A stretch of DNA of 64,000 nt from the NCBI GenBank assembly GCA_025266875.1, contig JALLLT010000013.1, forward strand, positions 372,001-436,000, read 5' to 3'. Shown in pieces: positions 11,048 through 22,901 of the stretch. The notes below the pieces were generated by a model. That model searched no databases, was not told the origin of the DNA, and saw only the letters and a list, made by a program, of their open reading frames with translations. Within the stretch, counting starts at the first letter, position 1; every line of letters starts with the position of its first letter. The position numbers were made by a program, and so were the translations under genes. Source of the DNA: Fennellomyces sp. T-0311. Its lineage: Eukaryota; Mucoromycota; Mucoromycetes; Mucorales; Lichtheimiaceae.

Positions 11048-12499
11048 TCAATTGGATTTTAAGCGAACGTTTGTAATGGAAAAGCAGCGGATGCCCAAGT
11101 ATCGGCAGAACGCGTTGATCACTGCAATAGCCCAGCGCAGATAGACAACGGCAGAAAATAATAAGAAGCTAACGATATACATCAATTCTGTTTGAGGAGT
11201 AAATAAGACAGGCCTACAGAAAGTAAGGTGAGTCGATCGAAAAAGTGGACGTGCGAAAAAAGATACACTACATGCCAGGAAGTTTCGGTAAGTTAGCAAT
11301 GCATGCGCCGAGTGCAAGAGGAATCAACAAGATTGTGTATTTCGGGAAAGCGGTTTTCGTGAGATGTGCAAGAATAATTTTGGATGCCATGCGGCCGAAT
11401 ACAATGCCAATTGCTACCGCAAAAGGAACCAGATAATGATGCGATAAGATATACGAGTAGGGCGACATGCACCACGTGTATGTAGCCACGCAGTAGACCA
11501 CGATAGGCGCGCACTCAACTATCATTGTCGATACAAAAGGTTTTCCGTTCTTACGACAAGCTTGAAACATGGTGTAAAAGCTATTGTGATGGCAGCACAT
11601 GGATCAGAGAATGACGTGATTGATCGAAGATTCACATACCATAAAGGGGAATGCGTGAGCATGCCAAATGACACCACCAGTGTGATCCACGCATATGAAA
11701 AAGACATGGTGGCAAGCCACGAAGGCAAATACTTTGGAGCAATAACATGACCTACTGGGGTTTGCCATATGGCAGGTCCTAAAAGAGAAATCCCCACATT
11801 AGTCAACTGATGCCCTTGAAGGAAGATGAGTGCAAACACACCGTAAATACCAGAAACCGTGAAAACGAAAGCGGCCAACAGGATTCCTTCAGTTGGTGCG
11901 TTCACGTATCCCAGATAGAGTACGCCTGTATGATATTCTTCCTGTGTCGACAAGTAGAAGCCAAAGGCCTCGACGACGATGAGTAACACGGTGGCTTCGG
12001 AGTGACCTGAACCCAGGGCTGCCGCTTGGATCACCGAAGAAAAAATAGTATTAAGAGCATCGCAGCCGTGGTCGAACAATTCGCCCAATGGACTCGAACT
12101 TTTGGTACGTCGCGCTTGGCGGCCGTCGACATTATCAAAGGTAGAATAAAGCCAGATGCCGGCTGCGGCCGAAAGGTATAGCCAGTTTGGCGGGTTTTCA
12201 TCCATGGCGAGGCTAGGAGCCATCCACCAGACCAGGGCCACGTTGAGTATGATGAACATGAAGCCGGTGAGGGTGATCAGGTTTGGGCTATTGCTTGCGT
12301 TAATTTCCAACGGGACTTTTTTCATAGACGGCAGGCTTTCTTACGCCATATTTCTCGGGAAAAAATCGCTGGCCCAGTCCCAATAGTAACGCAGCACATA
12401 GCGCGAGATGGGCGATCGATCTACAGAGTTGTACTTGTAGTATTTGAGGTTGGCCAGCTTGTCCTCCGAGAGGCTCTGGTCAACAATGGACGAAAACAT
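11048..12499 (-). CDS. Choline/ethanolamine phosphotransferase (CDP-alcohol phosphatidyltransferase)
   Basis: Catalyses the last step of the Kennedy pathway, joining CDP-choline or CDP-ethanolamine to diacylglycerol in ER/Golgi membranes. Exon 1 (12499-12345) begins MFSSIVDQSLSEDKLANLKY and splices in phase 2 so that RNMA joins PNLITLTGFMF, the family's APNLITLTGF landmark. The catalytic CDP-alcohol motif DG-x2-AR-x8-G-x3-D-x3-D is complete: VDGRQARRTKSSSPLGELFD followed by HGCD. Several transmembrane helices follow, with EEYHTGVLYLGYVNAP and a later SYILSHHYLVPFAVAIGIVF. A third intron joins KLPGM to PVLFTPQTE, and the protein ends after RWAIAVINAFCRYLGI with a short tail. Four exons. Substrate preference (Cpt1 versus Ept1) cannot be decided by eye. 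It is divergent from the cyclin gene. Confidence 0.93.
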
Positions 12500-13136
12500 G
12501 GTTGCTGGGGCTCAGAAAAAAATAGAAAAGAAAGGCACGAGCAAAGCGCTTGGGGCAGGCCCTGGAAGAACCGAATCGCCGCTGCTGGAAAAATATCTCT
12601 CCGTGCAAAAATAAGTATCACATGCGACGATCGCATCGCATCTATGAGCCTAGTTACACTACGCGCCTGACAGCCGGTGCACAGAGCGATGGTGACACAG
12701 GCCGCCCGCATATGACACTTTAAAGCTTTCGTAAGCTGCAAGTGCCTGGGATCCTTTCATATCACAGCAATATGAAACACCGCCCATCCTTGCTGACTTT
12801 GTACACGGTGTAGCTGTCTTTTTTTTTCTGCCGGTTGAACAATGCATAAAGCAATGAAAGGCTGTCTTGCTTTGTCATTCCCCTTTAATTCACATCGACC
12901 GTATTTCGCTTCCACATACTGCAGCGCGCAAACTCGCCATCGTCTTGTTTTCATTCAGTCGGCATTCGGTTACTTTTGCCAGACCAGATCGGGAACTTCT
13001 TTTCCTGTTTAATGCAGAGCGAACACCATTGATTCACTCTCGCGCGATCCATTTTCTGTTGCTTCAAAGAGTCAAACGGCAGCGGCCTTTTTTAATGATA
13101 CTGTAACTTTTTCCTATTTTATTTTCATTGTTCATC
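12500..13136. promoter_or_regulatory. Divergent promoter region, phosphotransferase / cyclin
   Basis: A 637-bp spacer between two divergent start codons. The stretch before the cyclin start is T/C-rich (13085-13130), as is common upstream of fungal start sites. No specific operator recognised. Confidence 0.45.
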
Positions 13137-14875
13137 ATGTACCACGCTCGCTACCCTCCCCAGCAACAGCACCACTATCACCCTGACATGACGCTGGGAC
13201 CCAGTGCTCCTCATGTACCAACACTGACCGACGATTGGATGAAGCGATCTTCTGGGCTGGTTTCCCAGTATCATAGATACCATCTACCCCCGCCAGAACC
13301 AACTCCCTTCGATACCGATCGTCCGTCCATGCCTCAACTCCAAGGCACCCAGCTGGCAGATTTTGCCTCGGCCGTCGCATATCTCATGTGGCGAGCCAGG
13401 CGACCATCCATCATGCTCATTCATCGTGCCACGGCCATGCCCAACGACAACATCGGCTCAAATCAGAGCTATATACCCGTACACGAAGACTTGGCTGCAT
13501 GGAACGAGAATGCAAGTTCGGCGAACGTTGGTTTCAGGAAATACTGCAGACAAGTAGGTCCCGTAGCGGTAAAGATGCCAAAACGTACTTATGCTGACCC
13601 GCACACTAGCTCTTGGATGCCACTCGTCTATCAGAATCGGTGGTATTGCTGGCCCTAAAGTTCATTGCCAAGCTGCTCCAGCGACACCCGCGCATTCATG
13701 GAGCCGAGGGATCCGAGTACCGTTTGTTTACCGTGGCACTTATGCTTGGTAATTAAAAGAATTAGCACATTGATGGCGGAATAAGCTAAACACCAGAACA
13801 TGGATATTTTAGGCAACAAATATCTGGATGACAACACGTTTACAAACACAACATGGTCCCACGTATCTGGCATGTCCAAGGCAGAGCTGCAAACCATGGA
13901 GTTTGAGTTTCTGGATGTCGTTGATTACCGCTTATGCGTCAATAAGTACGAGTATTACGCCTGGAAAGAGGAGCTCGTTGCGTTCCACGACAAAATAAAG
14001 GCGATGTGCCAAACACAATCATGGGAGCATATGATCCAGCTGACGACTACCACAACTATTGAATGCTCTTCTCACATATCACTGCCAAAGATGGCTGTCA
14101 CTCCACCTTACAGCAATGATTATTCGATGCCGCTACTGTACCGCGAAGGCACACCTCACTTTCCACACGAAATCAGCAATAAATTACTGACTCGTGTGCC
14201 TCTTCGAGCCTCCTTCCGTTCATCGCCACGACAATCGTTGTCACAAAGTAGTCCACGCTTTTCTTATACACATGCGCCTCCGCCGCAAAAGTCCCAAATC
14301 TCTGCAAAGTTGCCCTGCATCCAACCTTCACAACAGCAACCAATAGCTTCTGGTTACTCACATGCTGCATCACCTTGTTTTGATCAGTATCGTCAGTACT
14401 ATCCAGACTCGACAGGCAGAACGCTTGGAGGCCCGCGACAACAGTTCATAGACAGGTCAATGAGCACACCGAATGTTCAAGTCAGCAAGTATGCTACAAC
14501 AACTCACGACCAAGAAACATGGCGTTCTCTTCAAACCCTACCCGCGAACAAGTCATATTCCTTGGCAACTGCGCATAATTCCATGGAAACTTTCTCGAGT
14601 GCCAGTCAATACAGTAATTCGTATCGCCTTCCGCCGCTGTCCGCTACATCAGACTCCTTGTTTTTTACAACAACAACACAACTGCCCAGCTGCAGCAAGT
14701 ATATTCCGCCAATATCAAACGATACTGAGCAGTGTGAATGGTTGGCACGGCAACGGATTCCAGTCGAACTCAGCTCAGATAGCACCACCAGGGTAAGAAC
14801 ATAAAGGCTTGTACGAAACACGTTCTTTGATATTAATGTGACCCGTTCAGATCACTCCCCATTCCGTATCATTGA
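13137..14875 (+). CDS. Pcl/Clg1-like cyclin
   Basis: Probable regulatory partner of a Pho85-type cyclin-dependent kinase. Exon 1 starts at ATG 13137 (MYHARYPPQQQHHYHP), is Pro/Gln-rich, and carries LADFASAVAYLMW, the first helix of a Pcl-type cyclin box. It splices in phase 0 to LLDATRLSESVVLLALKFIA, then phase 1 so that TVALML joins GNKYLDDNTFTNTTW. The block GMSKAELQTMEFEFLDVVDY is the typical end of the box. The remaining about 290 aa are Ser/Pro/Gln-rich and probably disordered. The final intron at about 14793-14850 adds SLPIPYH and stop at 14873-14875. Pho80, Pcl and Clg1 types cannot be separated without a tree; the long disordered tail favours Clg1/Pcl7-like. Confidence 0.85.
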
Positions 14876-15386
14876 CATGCTATCGATTTCTACCAACCAA
14901 CGATGGAGGCGCTCCATTGCGACAGCTCTACAATACCCCAGATATTTTTCATATGCAGCGATAATACTCGATATACCTCCTACACAAACACTATATAGAC
15001 AGGTCATATGTTGTTGCTTATACTCTTGTATCAATAACGAACGGCTTTATTATTAAAATACCTACATATTATGAAAGTTAAATCACATTTGACCACGTCC
15101 TTAAAGATGACTATTATGGTTATATGTATACAACTCGAAAGTTGTTGCTAATGAATTCATATTAATTATGTTTATTGGACTTGCTTAGCAATCAGAACTG
15201 TCAAAATTCCGTTCGCACGTATGCTGTGATACGTAGTAGATTATGTAGGTTAAGACCACTGCAAGTGTGTGCTGAAAATACAGGATACTTCTTACGGCAT
15301 TGAGTTACGATACGTTGTATAAATAGATGTGTTCCTGAAGTTTTCGATCGACTCTCTTCTGCTTATACATTGCATAGTTTAAATTA
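14876..15386. other. Convergent spacer, no gene seen
   Basis: AT-rich 3' spacer between the cyclin and an unidentified minus-strand gene. Short frames show no domain signal. Confidence 0.45.
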
Positions 15387-16300
15387 TCATTCCATCAGCT
15401 GCACTCCCCCTCGTATTTTGCGATGGGAACCAACAATGGGCTGTAAACTTTTTGTAAAGGCAGCTTCGGTGACAATCGTGTCGAGTCGAAATATTCTCTT
15501 GCAAAACTGAACGACTTTCAAGCCGTTGGGCATGTTGGTGAAAGGAATTCATATTCTCCCATCTACACACTTGATAAGCTTCTCGGAATAAATCAAACAG
15601 ATTGGACAAAGAAATTTTACGTGTTGCTTTATACTTATTTGCCATAGCATGCGCCTGTCACCGGTTGGACTTTGTTAGCTTTAAAGAAAAGGTTGGTGGC
15701 TTGACATTATCGATCTTAATTCCTAAAGTAATTCTTTGGTTTTTTCGAGCTCTCCCGGAGCTACTTCAGCTGATCGTCATTAAACGTGCCGCTGTGAATA
15801 GAGTCTTTTGGCATATCCAATACGTATTCCATTCGCACCAAGACGAAAAGGCGCGGGTAATCTCCAGTTCGCATATATCTATAAACACACATGTTAAATA
15901 ATTTACTCCACTACGTTCTGCATGCCGTTCTTCAAATCTCTGATATCTCTCTATGTTCTTGATAGTACATCACTTGATTAAGGTTCCCACTGAGAGAACC
16001 TCCCATGTCAACAAGCTACGTATAGAACTTTTGTTTCGCATAGTGTCTCTTAATCCTTCTGTTGCATACAATAGTATTGTTTGAAAATATACCAGGTGCG
16101 AAAACGAAGTGCAATTTCCAGATATTGTAAAATGAGCTTGCTGAACATATTGCAGTTTTGAATAAACTGGTACATACATTACTGTTTCGTCTGCTTCCGA
16201 CATAGCCTCTTTTCTTTGCGGGTATCATTGTCTCAGTCTGCTTCCGGGGCTTCTGTCGTCCTTTTACGGGGAATGGCTATTTTACCACGAGTGACGCCAT
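15387..16300 (-). CDS. Unidentified spliced gene (tentative model)
   Basis: Not recognised, and exon structure is incomplete. Coding-like islands on the minus strand are separated by GT...AG spacers. A possible start near 16300 (MASLV) could splice to FIQNCNMFSKLILQYLEIAL. A middle island contains NIERYQRFEERHAERS. The C-terminal island before a TGA at 15387-15389 reads LKVVQFCKRIFRLDTIVTEA and then SLQPIVGSHRKIRGGVQLME. These pieces have the charged/hydrophobic periodicity of helical protein and differ from the surrounding AT-rich spacer. No family was identified, and it may be an RNA-poor or decaying gene. Exon joins in the middle were not resolved. Confidence 0.35.
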
Positions 16301-16420
16301 GGTCCATACACATATAAAAGCTTACAAAGTTGCTGTTGTTTACAAGGATATATTCATGATTGAAATATTGACAAAGTTAAAGCACTTTCAGCTATATGAT
16401 ATGTAAAAGGGGGGGGGAGT

Positions 16421-18014
16421 TTACCATCCCTGCCAGTCAGCCATAGAGCTCTCGAAAAGCTCATCCTCACCACCTTCGACAATTTTACAGATAGGAGTGA
16501 ATGCGGATCGCTCGCTATCCTTAACATAGTCCTGAGCATATTGCAAACCAGCGCGTCGTTCACGTCGACCAGCTTCGCTACCGAACCAAGCGTAGACTTG
16601 ATGACCCACATCAAAGATGTAGACATATTCGGACTTGAACATATCCTTGGTGATCTCGCCTTCTGCCACAAATTCGAACTTGAGCTTCAGACCAAGCGAG
16701 GCGTGCGACTTTCTCAAGCGGTAAAGCTTCTTGACGGCGTTCTCTTCCAATTCCTTGGCTTCCTCCTCCTCCTCTTCATCATCACCATCCACAATATCAC
16801 CTTCATCACCCAATGCGTCAAAGAACTCAACTTGACCAGCCGTGTTTTGTTCTACGTATGTTGTGTGTCAGAGAGTAAAAAAAAAAGATGCAAGATGGAA
16901 CTCTTGGACTTACCAATAACCACCATTTCACCCTTGCCATCACGGTCACTGATGAGCTGTGTAATGTACTCAGCCGCCTTGGCCTTTTCGATACCACGGG
17001 ACTCGCTTCCTTGCCATTGGTAAATCTTGTCGCCAGTGTCGAGAACAAACACGGCTTTGGATCGCAAGCTTTCGTGACTGAGAGGTACTTCGGAAATGAC
17101 AACAGCGTTGCGGGTACGCGTGCCTTCGAGTTCAGAGGGACGATGAATACGCAACAAACGCTTGGGAATTTCTTCTTCCTCAACGTGGTTGAATCCACTA
17201 GCAAACCCGCCTTGGAGGTACTCCAAAGACTTGAAGTAGCTCTTGAACAGTTGTGATTCGCGACGTTGGACTTCACGGTGTTGCGTTGCTAGGGTATCCA
17301 AGTCTAGTGTGCACAAGTTAGTATAAATGAATGCATGTTTCTCTGTTGGTTAGTTACAGTCGTCAAGTTCAACGGCCTTGTAAGCTGCGGTTCCAGCCTC
17401 GTCCTATAATACCTTCATAAGCGACCGGTTCCCTGCTAATTTTGTTTACCGTTTATCCATTACCTGCGTGGTTTCCAAGCCGAGCCAAAAGTGGACATGA
17501 TGAATCAGAGCGTCGGAGCCGCCCTTCTTGGTGGTCTATGAGGGTTAAGGTGAGTAGATCCGTTTCGGGTATGACAACGTTCCTGCTTTATACCTTGAGC
17601 ACCACGTAGCTGTCACCTATGAGCGGGATAAGTAAACGAATAATAGCTTTATATAGTAAAATATCGTACCTTGATAAAAGTGGCCGTATTGTTTCTCAGG
17701 CACAGTAACCAAAGCAAAGTTCTGGACCCGCCAAATCCAAAGGCCACTAAAACAAGGCTGGATTTAGTACGTCATGTACGCTCGCCCTCTTTTTATAGCT
17801 TTTTGCGATACGAACGGTTCGGTGCCGACGAGAGAGCCCTCATAGTTCCAGGCCTCTTCGAGAGCGCCTTGTTCCTTTCGGTGCTCCTTTTCGAGTTCCG
17901 AGCCAAAGTTGGCAAGGTTTGTTTCGTCGAGGCCTGTCGTGATCGAGTTTAAGGGTCATGAGCGAGAAACGAAGGAAGAAACGGAGACTTACGCCAGGAG
18001 GAATTTCGAAGCAT
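16421..18014 (-). CDS. Gelsolin/severin-like actin-binding protein (three gelsolin repeats)
   Basis: Likely severs or caps actin filaments in a calcium-dependent way. The start is ATG at 18014 (MLRNSSW), spliced in phase 1 to RLDETNLANFGSELEKEH. Repeat 1: AGLWIWRVQNFALVTVPEKQ, GDSYVVLK, ALIHHVHFWLGLETTQ, DEAGTAAYKAVELDD. Repeat 2: FKSYFKSLEYLQGGFASGFN, SKAVFVLDTGDKIYQWQGSE. Repeat 3: an acidic insert (DGDDEEEEEEAKELEE), then EYVYIFDVGHQVYAWFGSEA, ending SSMADWQGW. Three repeats is the severin/fragmin/CapG layout, half of full gelsolin, with no villin headpiece. Most junctions are clean and in phase. One is odd: keeping frame before GLWIWR needs a donor at 17779 and an intron of only 33 nt (17747-17779), much shorter than its neighbours. 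A homopolymer of nine G lies just past the stop. Confidence 0.9.
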
Positions 18015-18365
18015 GATGAGAGTAAAAAAGTGTTATGCAATGGAGAAAGAGAGAGAGAGAAACGCTAAAAATATAAACGTATGCAAGTTGACGGACTCGG
18101 ATAATCGCTTGGCGCGGCGTGTACCACCTTCTTCTTCGATCGGCTGAGCCGATGATGTTTTTCATACAGATCGTGCTTCTCACAGTACGTATTTCAACTT
18201 CCTTTGCATATGCTGTTTGCTTGCTCCAAGTGTCGTGCTCCCCTATTCCCGAGGAGGTGTATCATGCCCCGGAGTTGGTTGATCACAAAAAGCAGCTTGC
18301 GGTGGCGTTTTTGACGCGGTACAAGAAAAAAAAAAGGCGCGCTCTTTAACCCTTGTTCCCAAATC
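18015..18365. promoter_or_regulatory. Divergent promoter region, gelsolin / SRA protein
   Basis: A 351-bp spacer between divergent starts. It holds a (GA)n tract at about 18042-18062 close to the gelsolin start. No gene seen. Confidence 0.5.
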
Positions 18366-19778
18366 ATGTCAGACGAACATTCTCTCCAACGAGCTGGCTT
18401 TCTCGTGAAACAAGGCACTGTCGAGCTTTTGGCGGCTTCCGGTCGCTACAAAAGAATCATTCGTGGAAATCTCGACCGAGAAACGTTCATGAATCAAACA
18501 TCGATCTGGAAGAAGCATATCATTGGACCCATTCCGACCGTGCCAACTGGTTTCCGCACGGAAAATAAGAAACAATTGGCCTCGGTAGGAGTTCACCGGT
18601 AAGTAACGTTACTGATGACCCGGGGAGAGGGAGGAGGAGGAACGAAAGACTGATCGAGTTGTATAGTGCGATCCAAGCAGGAATCGACGGCTCAGTGGAT
18701 TTGCAAAAGGTGTTCAGTATCGTAATGTCCGGCGAGTACGGTGAAGACGAAGATCGTGGCGATGAAGTGGTGTATACTGGAAGTGGTGGTCGCGACGCAT
18801 CTGGGCAACAGACCTTTGACCAAACGCTGGACCGACGCAACATGCTGCTGGCCAAGTGTTGCGCTGCCGACGTGAACTCCATCGACGGAGCCGATGCTGG
18901 TGAAAACTGGCGGCAGGGTGTCCCGATCCGGGTGATCCGTGGAGCTGGTGTGGCTCGCCATGACGACGCTAGCTACTGTCCGGCAGAGGGCTATCGATAC
19001 GATGGTGTGTACAAAGTCCAGCAGTACTGGCCATCCCAGGGTTATAGCGGTCATCGCGTGTGGCGATTCATTCTGAAACGAGACGATCGTTCCCCGGCAC
19101 CCTATTCCACTGATGATAAGTATACCACGGAATGCATGCTTTACTGACTCGGCTAACATGACCCTGCTCCCTCTACGCAAGGCAAAGATGAACCAAGTAG
19201 CGCCGAGGCTGTTTTACGACACCGATATGGCCAAGCGAAATGATTACCTGATCACATTCCGCGCCGTGCTGATGCTTTGGAGAGTGCATCCGGGTTTCTG
19301 GGAGGGCGTCGAGGTCCCGTACCCGAAGAGTAAGAAGCTAAAGGACACCAAGGAGTTCAACGAGGCTCTGGATATTCCAGAAAACCTGGTTTACAAGCCT
19401 GGAAAGAAACTGTTGCGGGCCATCCATGACGATCGTATGAACATGCGCATCTGGCGACGACTGCTCAGCCGAAAGTACCAGCTAGAGACTAACATCCACG
19501 ACCTGATGTCCTTCTGCGAAGTCGCGCTGACACAACTGGAGTTCCAATGTCTACTATGTCGGTCGAGTCAGCGTATCAAAGCGCCGTTCGATATACCCCT
19601 CGTCCATCCCAACGCACTGCATTGCCTCCGATGCGACTATAACATATGTAGCTCGTGCAACCAGACCCCCAAGAGCAGAGCAATCAAGACGTGCCCCAAC
19701 TGCTTGGCTCCCAATGCACTCTTTTCAAGTACAACGCTCGAGGGCGTGTTCGCAGCAATGAACCTCCCCCGGCGTTAG
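18366..19778 (+). CDS. SRA (YDG) domain protein with C4C4 RING-like C-terminus
   Basis: SRA domains read methylated DNA (hemimethylated 5mC in UHRF1). Start ATG 18366 (MSDEHSLQRAGFL). A lead-in GPIPTVPTGFRTENKKQLAS resembles the segment just before the UHRF1 SRA. Exon 1 ends at about 18600 and splices in phase to VHRAIQAGIDGS. The SRA core is complete: GEYGEDEDRGDEVVYTGSGG, an NWRQGVPIRVIRG block, CPAEGYRYDGVYKVQQYWPS, then RVWRFILKRDD. After about 120 aa of linker comes an eight-cysteine module: CLLC, 21 residues, CLRC, DYNI, CSSC, 11 residues, CPNC. This spacing fits a cross-brace RING with all-Cys ligands, as in CNOT4. The exon 2 to exon 3 junction (donor at 19120) is unresolved: nearby acceptors at 19181 and 19187 are out of phase, and only 19207 keeps frame. 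Confidence 0.88.
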
Positions 19779-19908
19779 TGTAGATAGCAGGTGCGTGGCC
19801 ATTTTCTTTTCCTTCTTTTCACGGTAAGTGCCCTTTATGTTTATGTTTTCAAGGCGTTTGCTTTTCTATCGATAGTCTCCCTCCCACTTCTCGTAATAAA
19901 CACACCAT

Positions 19909-21361
19909 TTAAAGCTTGGCACGCTCGCTCACACTCTTATCCACAAGATTGGCGGTATATTGCGCAGCTCCCCAACTTGATTGGTACCCGAACCCTACTC
20001 CCATCCGTATCACTACTTGTATCGTTAATAACCAAGAAATACACCTTACCTCCATGACCATATGCGTGGACCACCAGCACTTTCTGGCCGTTGGGTTTCG
20101 CTACAGAGATGTGCGTGTTAGAATAGCCGTGCATGCACACCTTTCACCCCGACGACGTACTGTAAGTTTCGGGCTCAATGCGAGGACCATCGTTCTTTGA
20201 CGGGCGAAGACCAACAGCATTTCGCACCACTTTGAGGGGCTTGATGCCTCCTTCAGTCAACTTGGGCCACAACTTTTCGGTGCGAGCCAAGATGGATTCT
20301 GCAGTGGCCTTTTCCGGATTTGGATTGCTGACGTTTTATCTTATATGTTAACTGTAAAGTACGAAATAGACAACAATCACCTACAAGTCATTCTTATTTG
20401 CCGTTCCTCCCAGCACAACATTGCCATCCGAGCGTGGGATGATATATGTGATTTGATCCTTCCCTGATGCGTCCACAGCATGAGTCTAATCGGTTTTGCA
20501 ACCACCCGAAAGACGTACCTAGGAAAGTGATTGTTTCCTTGACATGTGGTGCATGAACGATCACGGTCTGCCCGCGCGTGGGGTAAACACTTGTATCGTT
20601 AACTCCCTCAAGATACCGTGCGCCCAACCCGGTGCAGTTGACAACGGCATCCACCGATACTTCATCCAGATCAAATGCATCACAAATATGCATCAATGTG
20701 CGACGGACAACGGCGCCACCTGCCGATTTGAATTGATGCAGCAGCCACTGCAGATAATGTGGAGCATTGACCACCACAGTGGTATAACGATGACCAACTT
20801 TGGCGTTGGGAGGCAACTCGTCTGTAGGAACAAACTCAAACTTTGGAATGATGGTTATCAGTCATTTTTCTTTTCGAACAACTAAAAGTGAAAAACTCAC
20901 ATCCTTCACCAAGTATCGGAACCATGGCTCTTCGGTCTCTGGCGTCAGTTCATCATAATAGTCAGTGCTTGGAATCACCATCATGCCCGTTTCACGTGGA
21001 CACGTTTTCGAGAATTCCATGAATTTTTTGTAAGTTGCCGCATCAAAGTCTAATCATGCAAGGTATCAACATAGGCGCCCGACGTTGCTTTTCTTTTAAA
21101 AACTGACCTTGAAGAAGCTGGTTGGAGTTGGGCGCCATGGTTCTCCAGTGAGCACCTGGGTTTGTTTAGGTCAGTACGTGGGCTAAATGAACCGCCGTTG
21201 TGCACGAAATGGTTACCAGCCCATGGCGAAGTGTACTCAATGTGCATGTCTCCCGGCAACCATTTGGCAAGCACGACTACATTGTAGCCTTTCTGCTGCA
21301 AGTGTAAAGCAGTCGACAAGCCCACAACCCCAGCTCCAATGACAACGATTCGTTTCGACAT
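19909..21361 (-). CDS. D-amino-acid oxidase, peroxisomal (copy 1)
   Basis: FAD enzyme that oxidises D-amino acids to keto acids with release of ammonia and H2O2. Start ATG 21361 gives MSKRIVVIGAGVVGLSTALH, a Rossmann GxGxxG FAD-binding start. IEYTSPWAG follows, then HYLQWLLHQFKSAGG, VVNCTGLGARYL and YPTRGQTVIVHAP, all family landmarks. The C-terminal signature is rebuilt by a phase-1 splice: VVHAYGHGG joined to FGYQSSWGAAQYTANLV, matching the DAO signature including the final Ala. The protein ends SERAKL; AKL is a PTS1 peroxisomal targeting tripeptide, which fits the H2O2-producing reaction. Multiple short introns. Head to head with a second copy 1.5 kb away, oriented away from it. Confidence 0.92.
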
Positions 21362-22901
21362 TAAGAAGCAACACCATTCTGGCTTTCCAACCGGACCATC
21401 TTTAAACAAATCCCATTGTGTAACCGTCTGTGAGAGACATATTTAGTCAAAATTGAATAGTGATAAGCGCGATATGTCCAAATGAAGCAGATGAAAATGG
21501 GACGCGCCTGTAGTGCGTAGCTCTTTCATGGCACGCTTAACCTCGGAAAAACTCTTGATGATCTGATAGGGTCCTTATCGTGCATTCGCATTGTGTGTAC
21601 AAAATCCATGCAACCGCATTTTCTCACGCTTGCAAGGAAATGGAACTCTGTTTGGCAAAACGTCACTGCTTTTAGTATAAATAAACATGCAGGAAGCTCG
21701 ATAAAGTCGGTTACATATAAGGTATGCGTATATATATAGCAGCAAAACGTGGTAGTCCAAACTATGAACATGATAAAACCGTTGACTTCGTGGCGCTACA
21801 TAGCATTCTTTGGGGCTAAATTACCAGTCCATTTCCGTGTTAAAATACCAATTCACTTGACCACGTTACTTACTGGATGACTTTACTGTATGCATTTATT
21901 GGCTGCCACCTTTTCCAAAACTTTTGAGAGTAAGGATCATAGGTACACCAGACTTTTTCAGACACTTTCTTAACTTCCTTGATGGTGTTGCAGAATTCGA
22001 TGCGTATAATCCCACTTCAACCTAAAAGAAACCCTGTATGTCGCTAAGGACTCCATCGCAGTTCAGCCGCGTAGCACTGTTTTAATAGACCCCAAAGCGC
22101 TGCACTGCATGCCTTTTCTCGGGGAAGTGAAGTGCCAAGGTGCAACTTTCGGAATGTCCGTAATAACACCCATATTATTATTGCGTGCTTTCATGAATCG
22201 CTTCGGATTGCAGGTTGTATTAAAATTTTCATACACTTACGTGCATTGATAAATTGACGGTTAGGCTTTCGTTTTAAGTAATTTGTTCTTATTCCATTTA
22301 CCTGTGCCTGAAATTCACGTAGTATGCCGCAGTCAGCATGATTACATACCATCTAATAACTCGGATTAAAATACCAGTGCCTGCATTCTTCACACTATTT
22401 GGTCAGCACATTGGAAATTTGGTTTCTGGCAACGCTCCATTCGACATTAATTACTTCCATTGCCTCAATATTTTCCAAGCCATCCTAGTATCAGGTATGT
22501 CGAATAATGTCATAAGAACAGCATAATATCTATTTTCAAGACTATTAGCACTGCGATGAGTACAGAAACATCTGCTGGAATACACATAAAAGGACTTCAT
22601 TTTCCCGTGGCATATTATGCTCCCATGACATTTCTATGCATTGTAGACACGCATAATCTGCTTCCCCTCCTTGTATTTGCGACTCTATTTTGCTTTATAA
22701 GCTACTCAAATGATTCCATACATAGCAAACACGCGCATTACACAAATGTTCATCCATAAGACAAGTGTTCCCAACGGAGATAATCCCGATACCCTATTTC
22801 GTATCTTGTGCGATATCACTTGATAACTTTCGCACCATCCATATAAAAATTGTTCTTTTCTCGTACGCACTTCCCACTTTACACTTTTTATTCAAGCAAT
22901 T
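21362..22901. promoter_or_regulatory. Divergent spacer between the two D-amino-acid oxidases
   Basis: A 1.54-kb AT-rich region between two divergent oxidase genes. Frames at 22338-22526 and 22556-22759 are hydrophobic and AT-driven without domain signal. It must hold both promoters; no shared operator was identified by eye. Confidence 0.5.
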
